Positions 1 through 8,864 of a stretch of 64,000 bases of DNA are shown in pieces. The DNA comes from Xanthomonas cissicola (GTDB taxonomy: Bacteria; Pseudomonadota; Gammaproteobacteria; Xanthomonadales; Xanthomonadaceae). How positions within the stretch are numbered: position 1 is the stretch's first letter; each line of letters starts with the position of its first letter. The stretch is taken from assembly GCF_008801575.1 (NCBI RefSeq), contig NZ_VZPL01000020.1, positions 18,355-82,354 of the forward strand, read 5' to 3'. The translations under genes were made by a program, and so were the position numbers. A model generated the notes under the pieces. The model worked only from the letters and a program-made list of their open reading frames with translations, ran no database searches and was not told the DNA's origin.

Positions 1-698
1 CCGCCTGTTTGCTGCAGGCCCGACTGGGTAACATCGGTTGCGGTGCGATGGACGTCAACGCTGCATGCTCGGGTTTTGTCTACGCGCTCAGCGTGGCCGA
101 CAAGTTCGTGCGCAGTGGCGACGCCAAGACCGTGCTGGTGGTTGGCGCAGAAACCTTGACCCGCATCGTCGACTGGACCGATCGCACCACCTGCGTGCTG
201 TTCGGCGATGGCGCCGGCGCGGTGATCCTCAAGGCCGACGAAGAGACCGGCATCCTCAGCACCCATTTGCACGCCGATGGCAGCAAGAAAGAGCTGCTGT
301 GGGACCCGGTGGGGGTCTCGGTGGGATTCGGCGAAGGCAAGAATGGCGGCGGTGCATTGCTGATGAAGGGCAACGACGTCTTCAAGTATGCGGTCAAGGC
401 GCTGGACTCGGTGGTCGATGAGACCCTGGCGGCCAGTGGCTATGACAAGCACGACCTGGATTGGCTGATTCCGCATCAGGCCAACCTGCGCATCATCGAA
501 GCCACTGCCAAGCGGCTGGAGTTGCCGATGGAGCAGGTGGTCGTCACCGTAGATCGCCATGGCAACACGTCGTCTGCCTCGGTGCCGCTGGCGCTGGACG
601 AAGCGGTGCGCTCCGGTCGCGTGCAGCGCGGCCAGTTGTTGTTGCTGGAAGCCTTCGGTGGCGGGTTTACCTGGGGCTCGGCGCTGCTGCGCTACTGA
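1..698 (+). CDS. fabH: beta-ketoacyl-ACP synthase III, 5' end outside window
   Basis: Starts type II fatty-acid synthesis by condensing acetyl-CoA (or branched acyl-CoA) with malonyl-ACP in the cytoplasm. Only the C-terminal two thirds (about 231 residues) are present; the open frame runs in from base 3, so the real start is left of the window. The catalytic triad is visible: Cys in NAACSGF, His in WLIPHQAN and Asn in RHGNTSSAS, in the usual order and spacing. The C-terminus ends in the normal [13 protein letters not shown]. It heads the fab cluster that continues with fabD, fabG, acpP and fabF, but a MEKHLA-domain gene lies between fabH and fabD. The family assignment is firm; substrate preference cannot be read from this part. 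Confidence 0.96.
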   Translation, partial: ACLLQARLGNIGCGAMDVNAACSGFVYALSVADKFVRSGDAKTVLVVGAETLTRIVDWTDRTTCVLFGDGAGAVILKADEETGILSTHLHADGSKKELLWDPVGVSVGFGEGKNGGGALLMKGNDVFKYAVKALDSVVDETLAASGYDKHDLDWLIPHQANLRIIEATAKRLELPMEQVVVTVDRHGNTSSASVPLALDEAVRSGRVQRGQLLLLEAFGGGFTWGSALLRY

Positions 699-937
699 CG
701 GTTCTGCTTCCTGCGCCAAGTAGACGCGCACGTGCACTCAGTCGGATTCGTACATGGCGGGGACACTCGTCTTCCCTTGCGGTGGGGCAACCTTGCCTCC
801 TGGGCCCGGTGTACGTTTTCGGGGGCGCTTGAAGTCCGCCAAGGGCAGCGCACGCTTTTAGGTCGCGTGATTCGCTCAATGCGACCAGTTTGCGGGCTAG
901 CGCGTCGGACAAGCCGGCCGGCAAGTAAATTCAGCGC

Positions 938-1378
938 ATGCACCCCGCCCACGATCCTGTCTTCGTCGCCTTGCTCACCGGCAGTTACCAGCGGTTTGCA
1001 GGCCGCCCGCTGGTCGCAGATCGACAGATCGAGCCCGATTGGCTGTATCACGATGCGCCGTTCGCCCTTCTTGCGCACGATACCGCTGTAGACCCGCGGT
1101 TTGTCTATGCGAACCAGGCGGCACAGCGCGTTTTCGGCTACAGCTGGGGCGAGTTCGTTGGCATGCCTTCGCGGCTATCGGCAGAATTGCCGGAACGAGC
1201 GGAACGTCAGCGTTTGCTCGACGCGGTCGCCCGCGATGGCGTCGTCACGGACTACGCGGGTGTGCGGATCGCGAAAGATGGTTCCCGCTTCCGGATCGCC
1301 GAAGGTGTGGTCTGGCAACTCGTCGATGAGGATGGGGTGCTGCATGGACAAGCGGCGACATTCCCGCTGCCAGGCTAG
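938..1378 (+). CDS. MEKHLA-domain protein (PAS-like fold)
   Basis: A 146-residue single-domain protein of the MEKHLA family, a PAS-related fold found alone in bacteria and at the end of plant HD-ZIP III factors. Visible marks are the N-terminal helix region, DPRFVYANQAAQRVFGYSW (the PAS-like core, residues about 50-68), GMPSRLSAE, and the C-terminal strands around DGSRFRIAEGVVW. No signal peptide, no membrane segment and no output domain are seen, so it may be a small-molecule sensor or a degradative protein of unknown role. It stands alone between fabH and fabD, with about 240 bp upstream and 280 bp downstream without genes. A link to lipid synthesis is only suggested by position. The family call is good; the function is unknown. 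Confidence 0.85.
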   Translation: MHPAHDPVFVALLTGSYQRFAGRPLVADRQIEPDWLYHDAPFALLAHDTAVDPRFVYANQAAQRVFGYSWGEFVGMPSRLSAELPERAERQRLLDAVARDGVVTDYAGVRIAKDGSRFRIAEGVVWQLVDEDGVLHGQAATFPLPG

Positions 1379-1660
1379 ACGAAGCGCAAGCGGCAGCACC
1401 GGCTGCGCCCGACCCTTCGGCTTCCTCGCCGGCCTTGCCGGCGCTGGTGCGCCGCCTTGGCCGGCAGCGCTTTCACTATCGAATCCGAACGGCGGCGCGT
1501 CAGCGTCACTGCTGCCGTTGTGCGCCTGGCCCGACCAAGCCCGGTGTGCGGTTTTGCGACGTCGCGACACAGTCGCGTGGCCTTCTGCATACGCGGCAGT
1601 ACAGACGCCGGGGCGATTTCGCACGTATGATCCCGGCTCGATTTTTGTAGGCAGCAACGC

Positions 1661-2605
1661 GTGACCGAATCCACTCTCGCCTTCGTGTTTCCCGGCCAGG
1701 GCTCGCAGTCCTTAGGCATGCTGGCCGAACTGTCCGAACTGCACCCGCAGATTCGCGAAACGTTCGCCGAAGCCTCCGATGGCGCTGGCGTCGACTTGTG
1801 GGCGTTGTCCCAGGGCGGCCCGGAAGAAATGCTCAATCGCACCGAATACACCCAGCCCGCCTTGTTGGCTGCGGGCGTTGCGGTGTGGCGTCTGTGGACT
1901 GCCCAGCGCGGGCAGCGCCCGGTGCTGCTGGCGGGACACAGCCTGGGCGAATACACCGCGCTGGTCGCGGCTGGCGCCTTGTCGCTGCACGACGGCGCGC
2001 ATCTGGTGCGGTTGCGCGGCCAGTTCATGCAGGCTGCGGCACCGGCGGGCGTCGGCGCGATGGCTGCGGTGCTGGGCGCCGAAGACGCTGTGGTGCAGGA
2101 GGTCTGTGACCAGGCGTCCGGCAGCGACGTGGTGGTGCCGGCCAACTTCAATTCGCCCGGTCAGATCGTGATCGGCGGCCACGCTGCGGCGGTGGATCGC
2201 GCGCTGGGGCTGCTGGCCGAGCGCGGCGTGCGCAAGGCGGTCAAGCTGGCAGTGAGCGTGCCCTCGCACACCCCGCTGATGCGCGAAGCCGCCAATCAGC
2301 TCGGCGAGGCGATGGCCGGGCTGACCTGGCACGCCCCGCAGATTCCGGTGGTGCAGAACGTGGACGCGCGCGTGCATGAGGGCAGCACCGCCATCCGCCA
2401 GGCCTTGGTGGAACAGCTCTACCTGCCGGTGCAATGGACCGGCTGCGTGCAGGCGCTCGCCAGCCAGGGCATCACCCGCATTGCCGAATGCGGCCCGGGC
2501 AAGGTGCTGAGCGGGCTGATCAAGCGCATCGACAATAGCCTGGATGCGCGGACGCTGGCAACGCCCGCCGACTATGCCGGCGCGCTCGACGCGTGGACGC
2601 ACTGA
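1661..2605 (+). CDS. fabD: malonyl-CoA:ACP transacylase
   Basis: Moves malonyl from CoA to ACP, supplying the extender unit for fatty-acid elongation. It has 314 residues, the normal length. The N-terminus has FVFPGQGSQ, the nucleophile elbow is GHSLGEY with catalytic Ser near residue 92, NFNSPGQIVI follows, and the catalytic His is in VPSHTPLM. The start is a GTG at 1661; no in-frame ATG gives a full N-terminal strand. fabG follows after 82 bp on the same strand, so the two are probably co-transcribed. Nothing in the sequence is unusual. Confidence 0.96.
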   Translation: MTESTLAFVFPGQGSQSLGMLAELSELHPQIRETFAEASDGAGVDLWALSQGGPEEMLNRTEYTQPALLAAGVAVWRLWTAQRGQRPVLLAGHSLGEYTALVAAGALSLHDGAHLVRLRGQFMQAAAPAGVGAMAAVLGAEDAVVQEVCDQASGSDVVVPANFNSPGQIVIGGHAAAVDRALGLLAERGVRKAVKLAVSVPSHTPLMREAANQLGEAMAGLTWHAPQIPVVQNVDARVHEGSTAIRQALVEQLYLPVQWTGCVQALASQGITRIAECGPGKVLSGLIKRIDNSLDARTLATPADYAGALDAWTH

Positions 2606-2687
2606 TCCAACGCCGCTGCCGGTCGTGCCGGCATCCCTCGACGTTCGCGGCCACGGTTGCGGCGTCCCCCATCGAGGAACAGCAATC

Positions 2688-3431
2688 ATGAGCAAGCCCC
2701 TGCAGGGCGAAATCGCCCTCGTCACCGGCGCCAGCCGCGGCATCGGTGCGGCCATTGCCGATACCCTGGCCGCCCACGGCGCCACGGTCATCGGCACCGC
2801 CACCTCGGCTTCCGGCGCTGCGGCGATCGGCGAGCGTCTGGCCGCCCACGGCGGACACGGTCGTGAACTGAACGTCACCGACGCGGCTGCAGTCGATGGC
2901 GTGATCGATGCCATCGGCAAGGAGTTCGGCGCCATCTCGATCCTGGTCAACAACGCCGGCATCACCCGCGACAACCTGTTGATGCGGATGAAGGACGACG
3001 ACTGGCAGGCGATCATCGACACCAACCTGACCAGCGTGTTCCGCACCTCCAAGGCGGTCATGCGCGGCATGATGAAGGCGCGCAAGGGCCGCATCATCAA
3101 TATCGCCTCGGTAGTGGGTGTGACCGGTAATCCTGGGCAGACCAACTATGCCGCCGCCAAGGCCGGCATCATCGCGTTCTCCAAATCGCTGGCCAAGGAA
3201 ATCGGCTCGCGCGGAGTGACCGTGAATGTGGTGGCGCCCGGTTTCATCGATACCGACATGACCAAGGCGCTGCCGGACGAGGCCAGGACCGCCTTGCTGC
3301 AGCAGATTGCGCTGGGTCATCTGGGCGAGCCGGAAGACATCGCCAATGCGGTGGCGTTTCTGGCCGGCCCGACGGCCCGCTACATCACCGGTGAGACCCT
3401 GCACGTCAACGGTGGCATGTACATGCCGTAA
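2688..3431 (+). CDS. fabG: 3-oxoacyl-ACP reductase
   Basis: NADPH-dependent reduction of 3-oxoacyl-ACP in each elongation round. It has 247 residues. The short-chain dehydrogenase signature is complete: TGASRGIG near residue 12, NNAGI, Ser in NIASVVG, YAAAK (active-site Tyr and Lys), and the C-terminal GETLHVNGGMYM. The ATG at 2688 is preferred to the longer open frame because it sits directly before the Rossmann strand and has GAGGAA-like purines upstream. It lies between fabD and acpP, the standard order, which separates it from the many other SDR paralogues. Confidence 0.96.
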   Translation: MSKPLQGEIALVTGASRGIGAAIADTLAAHGATVIGTATSASGAAAIGERLAAHGGHGRELNVTDAAAVDGVIDAIGKEFGAISILVNNAGITRDNLLMRMKDDDWQAIIDTNLTSVFRTSKAVMRGMMKARKGRIINIASVVGVTGNPGQTNYAAAKAGIIAFSKSLAKEIGSRGVTVNVVAPGFIDTDMTKALPDEARTALLQQIALGHLGEPEDIANAVAFLAGPTARYITGETLHVNGGMYMP

Positions 3432-3523
3432 GCGTGCGGCGCCGGGAGACGCTAAGTGGCTGATCGGCCGGGAGTTGTGATGCAATGCAAGGCCCGGTCG
3501 CTTCCACTACACTATCCAACGCG

Positions 3524-3548
3524 GCCATCGCAGCGCCGATGGCGTTTT
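3524..3548 (+). terminator. weak hairpin with T-run between fabG and acpP
   Basis: Seven-base arms GCCATCG and CGATGGC around a six-base loop, followed by GTTTT. It lies 93 bp past fabG and 88 bp before acpP. It could partly end the fabG message ahead of an acpP-specific promoter. The T-run is short, so this is a candidate only. Confidence 0.35.
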
Positions 3549-3635
3549 GTGAGTCCCTCACAGGAGCACCGCACATCCGTGTGCGGGGATCCTAAAACTC
3601 GAACCACCACTACTCCAGCTGGAGCGATATCCCCA

Positions 3636-3875
3636 ATGAGCACCATCGAAGAACGCGTCAAGAAAATCGTCGTCGAACAACTCGGCGTCAAGGAAGAGGA
3701 AGTCACCACCAGCGCATCGTTCGTCGATGATCTGGGTGCCGACTCGCTGGACACCGTCGAGCTGGTGATGGCGCTGGAAGAAGAGTTCGAGTGCGAGATC
3801 CCGGACGAAGAGGCCGAGAAGATCACCTCGGTGCAGCAGGCGATCGACTACGTCAAGGCTCACGTCAGGAGCTGA
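3636..3875 (+). CDS. acpP: acyl carrier protein
   Basis: Carrier of growing acyl chains on a phosphopantetheine arm. It is a 79-residue acidic protein with the four-helix ACP pattern. The attachment site is Ser37 in GADSLD, at the expected place, followed by the recognition helix with [11 protein letters not shown]. The ATG at 3636 is chosen because it gives the canonical MSTIEERV start; the longer open frame upstream has no ACP similarity. It is flanked by hairpins on both sides, suggesting its own highly expressed short transcript inside the fab cluster. Confidence 0.97.
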   Translation: MSTIEERVKKIVVEQLGVKEEEVTTSASFVDDLGADSLDTVELVMALEEEFECEIPDEEAEKITSVQQAIDYVKAHVRS

Positions 3876-3934
3876 TGCGTTGTTCCTGATCGTGGCGGCG
3901 TGCATCAAGCCGCTGCCGCATCAGACATTCCATG

Positions 3935-3961
3935 GGGCCGCTGATGCGGCCCTGTGTTTTT
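3935..3961 (+). terminator. terminator after acpP
   Basis: Perfect GC-rich stem GGGCCGC / GCGGCCC with a TGAT loop, followed by TGTGTTTTT. It is 60 bp past the acpP stop and 56 bp before fabF. It probably ends or attenuates the acpP transcript, letting acpP be made in excess of fabF. Confidence 0.6.
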
Positions 3962-4016
3962 CAAGTGTCACCCGCAAACCCCAAGCACCGTCCGTTCCGT
4001 GGTGAGGAGATCTGCA

Positions 4017-5252
4017 ATGAGTCGTCGTGTTGTCGTTACCGGCATGGGCATGGTGTCGCCGCTGGGCAATGATCTGGCCACCAGCTGGGACGGAATCGTC
4101 CACGGCCGCTCAGGCATTGGCCCGATCACGCAGATCGATGCCTCGCAGTTCACCACCAAGATCGCCGGTGAAATCAAGAATTTCGACCCCACGCTTTTTG
4201 TGTCCGCCAAGGACGTCAAGAAGATGGATTCGTTCATCCACTACGGTGTCGGCGCCTCGTTCATGGCGCTGGACGATTCCGGACTGGAAATCGACGAAAG
4301 CAATGCCGAACGCGTGGGCGCCATTCTCGGCTCCGGCATCGGCGGGCTGCTCGGCATTGAAGAGCAGACCATCAAATTCCATGAGGGCGGCGCGCGCAAG
4401 ATTTCGCCGTTCTATGTGCCCAGCACCATCATCAACATGCTGCCCGGCCAGGTGAGCCTGATCAAAGGCCTGAAAGGCCCGACGTTCTCGGCGGTATCTG
4501 CCTGCGCCACATCCAACCATTCGATCGGCACCGCGATGCGCATGATCCAGCACGGCGATGCCGATGTGATGCTGGCTGGCGGTGCCGAGCGCGGTTCGTC
4601 GCCGAGTTCGGTGGGCGGCTTTTGTGCGATGAAAGCGATGTCCACCCGTAACGACGACCCGGCCGGCGCGTCGCGGCCGTGGGACAAGCAGCGCGATGGC
4701 TTCGTGCTGGGCGACGGCGCCGGCGTGCTGGTGCTGGAGGAGTACGAACACGCCAAGGCGCGTGGCGCACGCATCTATGCCGAGCTGGTCGGCTTCGGCG
4801 CCAGTTCCGATGCGTTCCACATGACCGCCCCCAGCGAAGACGGCGAGGGCGCGGCGCGCAGCATGGCGGCAGCGATGCGCGACGCCAAGCTCAACCCCGA
4901 GCAGATCGGCTACCTCAACGCGCACGGCACCTCCACGCCGCTGGGCGATCTGGCCGAAACGATGGCGATGAAGCGCGCGCTGGGCGATCACGCCTACAAG
5001 ACCATGGTGAGCTCGACCAAGTCGATGACCGGGCATCTGCTCGGCGCGGCCGGCGGTGTGGAAGCGATCTTCTCGGTGATGGCGCTGCACACCGGCATCA
5101 TCCCGCCGACCATCAACCTGGAAGAGCCAAGCGAGGGCTGCGACCTGGATTACGTGCCGAACGTGGCGCGCGAGGTGCAGGTGGATGCGGTGATGTCCAA
5201 CGGCTTCGGCTTTGGCGGCACCAACGGCACGCTGGTGTTCAAGCGCGTTTGA
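4017..5252 (+). CDS. fabF: beta-ketoacyl-ACP synthase II
   Basis: Condenses acyl-ACP with malonyl-ACP, including the palmitoleate-to-vaccenate step in the Escherichia enzyme. It has 411 residues. The Cys-His-His set is complete: Cys163 in SACATSNHS, His in NAHGTSTPLGD and His in KSMTGHLLGAAGG; the C-terminal GFGFGGTNG is present. ATG 4017 has the strong Shine-Dalgarno GGTGAGGAG at the right distance, and it removes a 21-residue non-homologous leader present in the open frame. It follows acpP and precedes pabB, as in many gammaproteobacteria where pabC holds that place. Confidence 0.97.
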   Translation: MSRRVVVTGMGMVSPLGNDLATSWDGIVHGRSGIGPITQIDASQFTTKIAGEIKNFDPTLFVSAKDVKKMDSFIHYGVGASFMALDDSGLEIDESNAERVGAILGSGIGGLLGIEEQTIKFHEGGARKISPFYVPSTIINMLPGQVSLIKGLKGPTFSAVSACATSNHSIGTAMRMIQHGDADVMLAGGAERGSSPSSVGGFCAMKAMSTRNDDPAGASRPWDKQRDGFVLGDGAGVLVLEEYEHAKARGARIYAELVGFGASSDAFHMTAPSEDGEGAARSMAAAMRDAKLNPEQIGYLNAHGTSTPLGDLAETMAMKRALGDHAYKTMVSSTKSMTGHLLGAAGGVEAIFSVMALHTGIIPPTINLEEPSEGCDLDYVPNVAREVQVDAVMSNGFGFGGTNGTLVFKRV

Positions 5253-5418
5253 CCCAGCATATCGGTCGCGTGGCGTCATCGGCGCGCGACCTGCCTGGCT
5301 GTCGCATGCACTGCCGGCTTGCGGGTTGATGTTCAATCCTGCGATCAACCGTTGATCAACTCATCGCGCGTGCTGCGTACGGCAGCGGTGCGTCCGTATC
5401 TCACGCCATGCCGGACCG

Positions 5419-6774
5419 ATGACGCTTACCCGATCACTGCACGCGGACATCGACCTGCTGGCGCTGCATCGGCTGTCACCGCAACGCTATCCGGCCCTGC
5501 TGGAGTCCAGCGCTTCCGGCACCGAGCATGGTCGCTGGGATGTGCTGCTGCTGGCAGAGGGGCCATGCCTGCGGCTGGATCCGGACGGATGTACGCGCGA
5601 TGGCGCTGGGCGGTTGCTGGAGGGCGGCTTTCTGGCGGCGCTGGATGCCGCCTGGCAGGCCGAGCGCGTGCCGCACGACGCGGCAAGCCCATGGCCGTTT
5701 CGCGGCGGTTGGGCGGTGCTGCTGGATTACGAACTTGCCGCGCAGGTCGAGCCGATTCTGCAACTGCCCACGCGCCGCGATGGCGTGCCCACCGCGCTGG
5801 CCTTGCGCGCGCCGGCAGCGGTGCTGCGCGATCGCCTGCACGGGCGCTGTGTGGCGCTGGCAGAGCCGGGCCGCGAGGAGTTGTTGCAGCAGATCGGCGA
5901 CGACCTTGCTGCCTGCGCCGCACTGCCGCCGCTGCCTGCCTGGGTCGGGCCGCTTGCGGTGGACGAAGAGGCCCCCGAGCGTTTTACCGGGGCAGTGGAG
6001 CGCGTGCTCGATTACCTGCGTGTCGGCGATGTCTTCCAGGCCAATATCTCGCGCGCCTGGCACGCGGCATTCGCTGCGGTGGTCGATCCGGCCGCGTTGC
6101 ATGCGCGCCTGCGTGCGGCCAATCCGGCGCCGTTTGCCGGCCTGTTCGTTGCCGCCGGGCGTGCAGTGGCCAGTTCCTCGCCAGAGCGGCTGGTCTCGGT
6201 ACAGGGCGATGTGGTGCAGACGCGCCCGATCGCCGGCACCCGCGCGCGGTTTGCCGGGGACGACGATGCCGCACGTATCCGGGAGCTGGTCGGGCATCCG
6301 AAGGAGCGCGCCGAGCACGTGATGCTGATCGATCTGGAGCGCAACGACCTGGGCCGCATCTGCGCGCCGGGCACCGTGGAGGTGGACGAGTTGATGTGCG
6401 TGGAGAGCTATGCGCATGTGCATCACATCGTCAGCAACGTGCGCGGGCGTCTGCGCGCCGGGGTAACGCCCGGTGAGGTGATTGCCGCGGTGTTTCCCGG
6501 TGGCACCATTACCGGTTGCCCGAAGGTGCGCTGCATGCAGGTCATCGCCGAGCTCGAACAAACTGCGCGCGGGGCCTATACCGGTGCATTCGGCTGGCTC
6601 AATCGTGATGGCGACATGGATCTGAATATCCTGATCCGCACCGCCGAGGTGGCCGGTCACCATGTGCATTTCCGCACCGGTGCCGGGATCGTGGTGGATT
6701 CGGATCCGCAGCGCGAGCTGGATGAAACCCGCGCCAAGGCGCGTGGCGTGTTGCGTGCGATCGAGCAGACATGA
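5419..6774 (+). CDS. pabB: aminodeoxychorismate synthase component I-like chorismate-binding enzyme
   Basis: Expected to convert chorismate plus ammonia to 4-amino-4-deoxychorismate for folate synthesis. It has 451 residues: an N-terminal anthranilate-synthase-I-like part (about 1-150) and the C-terminal chorismate-binding domain with EERFTGAVERVLDYLR-like start, ASSSPERLV, HPKERAEHVMLIDLERND, FPGGTITGCPKVR and GAFGWLN. The motif that separates the families reads PIAGT, with Ala272 where Escherichia PabB has its nucleophilic Lys274 (PIKGT). Ala is the residue usual in TrpE. Synteny (fabF-pabB-mltG-holB) and overall sequence still favour PabB. No glutaminase or lyase domain is fused. Biochemical specificity is therefore less sure than the family. 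Confidence 0.85.
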   Translation: MTLTRSLHADIDLLALHRLSPQRYPALLESSASGTEHGRWDVLLLAEGPCLRLDPDGCTRDGAGRLLEGGFLAALDAAWQAERVPHDAASPWPFRGGWAVLLDYELAAQVEPILQLPTRRDGVPTALALRAPAAVLRDRLHGRCVALAEPGREELLQQIGDDLAACAALPPLPAWVGPLAVDEEAPERFTGAVERVLDYLRVGDVFQANISRAWHAAFAAVVDPAALHARLRAANPAPFAGLFVAAGRAVASSSPERLVSVQGDVVQTRPIAGTRARFAGDDDAARIRELVGHPKERAEHVMLIDLERNDLGRICAPGTVEVDELMCVESYAHVHHIVSNVRGRLRAGVTPGEVIAAVFPGGTITGCPKVRCMQVIAELEQTARGAYTGAFGWLNRDGDMDLNILIRTAEVAGHHVHFRTGAGIVVDSDPQRELDETRAKARGVLRAIEQT

Positions 6775-6834
6775 GCGCTTCAACGGGACATCACCGGCGC
6801 GCGGTATCCTGCGCGGCGCAGGGGCAATGACGAG

Positions 6835-7908
6835 GTGGGTGTGGCGGTGACTGGCAAACGCGGATGTCTGGCCGTGCTGGGTACGGTAGTGCTGCTCGTA
6901 GCGCTGCTGGCGATTGCCGCCGTGGTGGCGTGGCGGCATTACCTGCACTTCGCCGATACCCCCGTGCCTGCGAGCGCGCCCAGCGTGGTGATTGCGCCCG
7001 GCGATTCGCTCAAGGCTACATTGCGCAAGCTGCGCGCTGCCGGCCTGGCGCAGGGTACCGAGCTGGAATGGCAGCTGCTGGCGCGCCAGGTCGATGCGGC
7101 CGGCAAGCTCAAGGTGGGCGAGTACGCGCTGTCGCCAGCGCTGTCGCCGCGCGAACTGCTGACGCGCATGCGCCAGGGGAGGGTGATCCAGTACCGCTTC
7201 ACGATCGTGGAAGGCTGGAATTTCCGTCAGCTGCGCGCCGCACTGGCGACCGCCACGCCGCTGCAACATTCCATCGATGCGCTGGACGATGCGGCACTGA
7301 TGGCCCGGCTGGGAGTTGCCAGGCAGCATCCGGAAGGGCGCTTCCTGCCGGAAACCTATGTGTACCAGCGTGGCGACAGCGATATCGATGTACTCAAGCG
7401 CGCGCATGCGGCCATGGACAAGGCATTGGCGCAGGCCTGGGAGCAGCGCGCCCCGAACCTGCCACTCGCCTCGCCGGAGCAGGCATTGATCCTGGCCTCG
7501 ATCATCGAAAAAGAAACGGCCCTGGCCTCCGAGCGCCCGCTCATCGCCGGGGTGTTCCTGCGCCGCTTGCAGCTGGGCATGAAGCTGCAGACCGACCCCA
7601 CCGTGATCTACGGCATCGGCAGCAGCTACGACGGCAATATCCGTCGCCGCGACCTGACCACCGATACGCCGTACAACACCTACACCCGTACCGGCCTGAC
7701 GCCGACGCCGATCGCCATGCCGGGCCGCGAGGCGCTGCTGGCGGCGGTGCGGCCGGCGCCCGGCGAGGCGCTGTATTTCGTGGCGGTGGGCGATGGCACC
7801 GGGGCGCACGCGTTCTCGGCCACGTTGGCCGAACATAACGCAGCGGTGGCGCGCTATCTGCAGCGCCGCCGGCTGCCGAGCACGCCGCAGACGGAGCCTA
7901 TGCCATGA
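6835..7908 (+). CDS. mltG: endolytic murein transglycosylase
   Basis: Cleaves nascent peptidoglycan glycan strands at the outer face of the inner membrane and so ends their elongation. It has 357 residues: a short cytoplasmic tail, one membrane helix (about residues 10-31), a LysM-like region, and the YceG catalytic domain with IEKETAL (catalytic Glu near residue 225), GVFLRRL and LQTDPTVIYG. The start is GTG at 6835; GTG codons at 6841 and 6847 are alternatives. The stop overlaps the holB start by four bases (ATGA), so translation is coupled. The tmk gene that lies between mltG and holB in Escherichia is absent here. Confidence 0.94.
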   Translation: MGVAVTGKRGCLAVLGTVVLLVALLAIAAVVAWRHYLHFADTPVPASAPSVVIAPGDSLKATLRKLRAAGLAQGTELEWQLLARQVDAAGKLKVGEYALSPALSPRELLTRMRQGRVIQYRFTIVEGWNFRQLRAALATATPLQHSIDALDDAALMARLGVARQHPEGRFLPETYVYQRGDSDIDVLKRAHAAMDKALAQAWEQRAPNLPLASPEQALILASIIEKETALASERPLIAGVFLRRLQLGMKLQTDPTVIYGIGSSYDGNIRRRDLTTDTPYNTYTRTGLTPTPIAMPGREALLAAVRPAPGEALYFVAVGDGTGAHAFSATLAEHNAAVARYLQRRRLPSTPQTEPMP

Positions 7909-8864
7909 CCGCCGCATTTTCGCCCTGGCAGCAGCGCGCCTTCGACCAGACCGTGGCTGCACTGGATGCGGGGCGCCTTGGACATGGGTTGCTGATCTGC
8001 GGCCCGGAAGGTCTGGGCAAGCGTGCCGTCGCCCTGGCCCTGGCCGAGCACGTCCTGGCCAGCTCGCCAGACCCGGCACTGGCGCAGCGCACGCGCCAGC
8101 TGATTGCCGCCGGTACCCACCCGGACCTGCAACTGGTCTCGTTCATTCCCAATCGCACCGGCGACAAGCTGCGTACCGAGATCGTCATCGAGCAGGTGCG
8201 CGAGATTTCGCAGAAGCTCGCGCTGACCCCGCAGTACGGCATTGCCCAGGTCGTGATCGTCGACCCGGCCGATGCGATCAATCGCTCGGCCTGCAATGCC
8301 TTGCTCAAGACCCTGGAAGAGCCGTCGCCGGGGCGCTACCTGTGGTTGATCAGCGCGCAGCCAGCGCGTCTGCCGGCGACCATCCGCAGCCGCTGTCAGC
8401 GCCTGGAATTCAAGTTGCCGCCTGCGCACGAGGCGCTGGCCTGGTTGCTCTCGCAAGGTGTGAGCGAGCGCGCCGCACAGGAAGCGCTGGACGCCGCGCG
8501 CGGCCACCCCGGTCTGGCTGCGCAGTGGTTGCGCGAAGATGGCCTGGCCGTCCGGCGTGCGGTTGCGCAGGATCTGGAGCAGATCGCCAATGGACGCGCC
8601 GGCGCAGTCGATGTCGCGCAGCGTTGGACCAACGATGGCCAGGCCGACCAGCGCCTGCGCCATGCCGCCGATCTGGCATTGGCACAGGCATCGGCCGGCT
8701 TGACCGATCCATCGCGGTTGCACAAGCTTGCGACCTGGTTCGACGCTGCCAACCGCACCCGCGATCTGCTGCGCACCACCGTCCGCGCCGACCTGGCGGT
8801 GACGGAATTGTTGCTGTCCTGGCGCGAGGGAGAGCGCCAGCCACGTTCTAGGGGAACTCGATGA
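7905..8864 (+). CDS. holB: DNA polymerase III subunit delta'
   Basis: Clamp-loader subunit that helps open the beta clamp at primer ends. It has 319 residues. AAA+ features are GPEGLGKRAV (Walker A-like, residues about 29-38), AGTHPDLQ, the central NALLKTLEEP, and the SRC motif in TIRSRCQRLEF. The zinc-binding insert with four cysteines that Escherichia delta' carries after the Walker region is missing: the stretch between the P-loop helix and AGTHPD has no cysteine. The gene overlaps mltG before it and pilZ after it, each by ATGA, making one tight operon. Confidence 0.93.
   Translation: MTAAFSPWQQRAFDQTVAALDAGRLGHGLLICGPEGLGKRAVALALAEHVLASSPDPALAQRTRQLIAAGTHPDLQLVSFIPNRTGDKLRTEIVIEQVREISQKLALTPQYGIAQVVIVDPADAINRSACNALLKTLEEPSPGRYLWLISAQPARLPATIRSRCQRLEFKLPPAHEALAWLLSQGVSERAAQEALDAARGHPGLAAQWLREDGLAVRRAVAQDLEQIANGRAGAVDVAQRWTNDGQADQRLRHAADLALAQASAGLTDPSRLHKLATWFDAANRTRDLLRTTVRADLAVTELLLSWREGERQPRSRGTR

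Noticed and set aside
5476..8079. An 867-codon minus-strand open frame
   Set aside because: Runs opposite pabB, mltG and holB, all with proven family motifs; composition is that of an antisense shadow.
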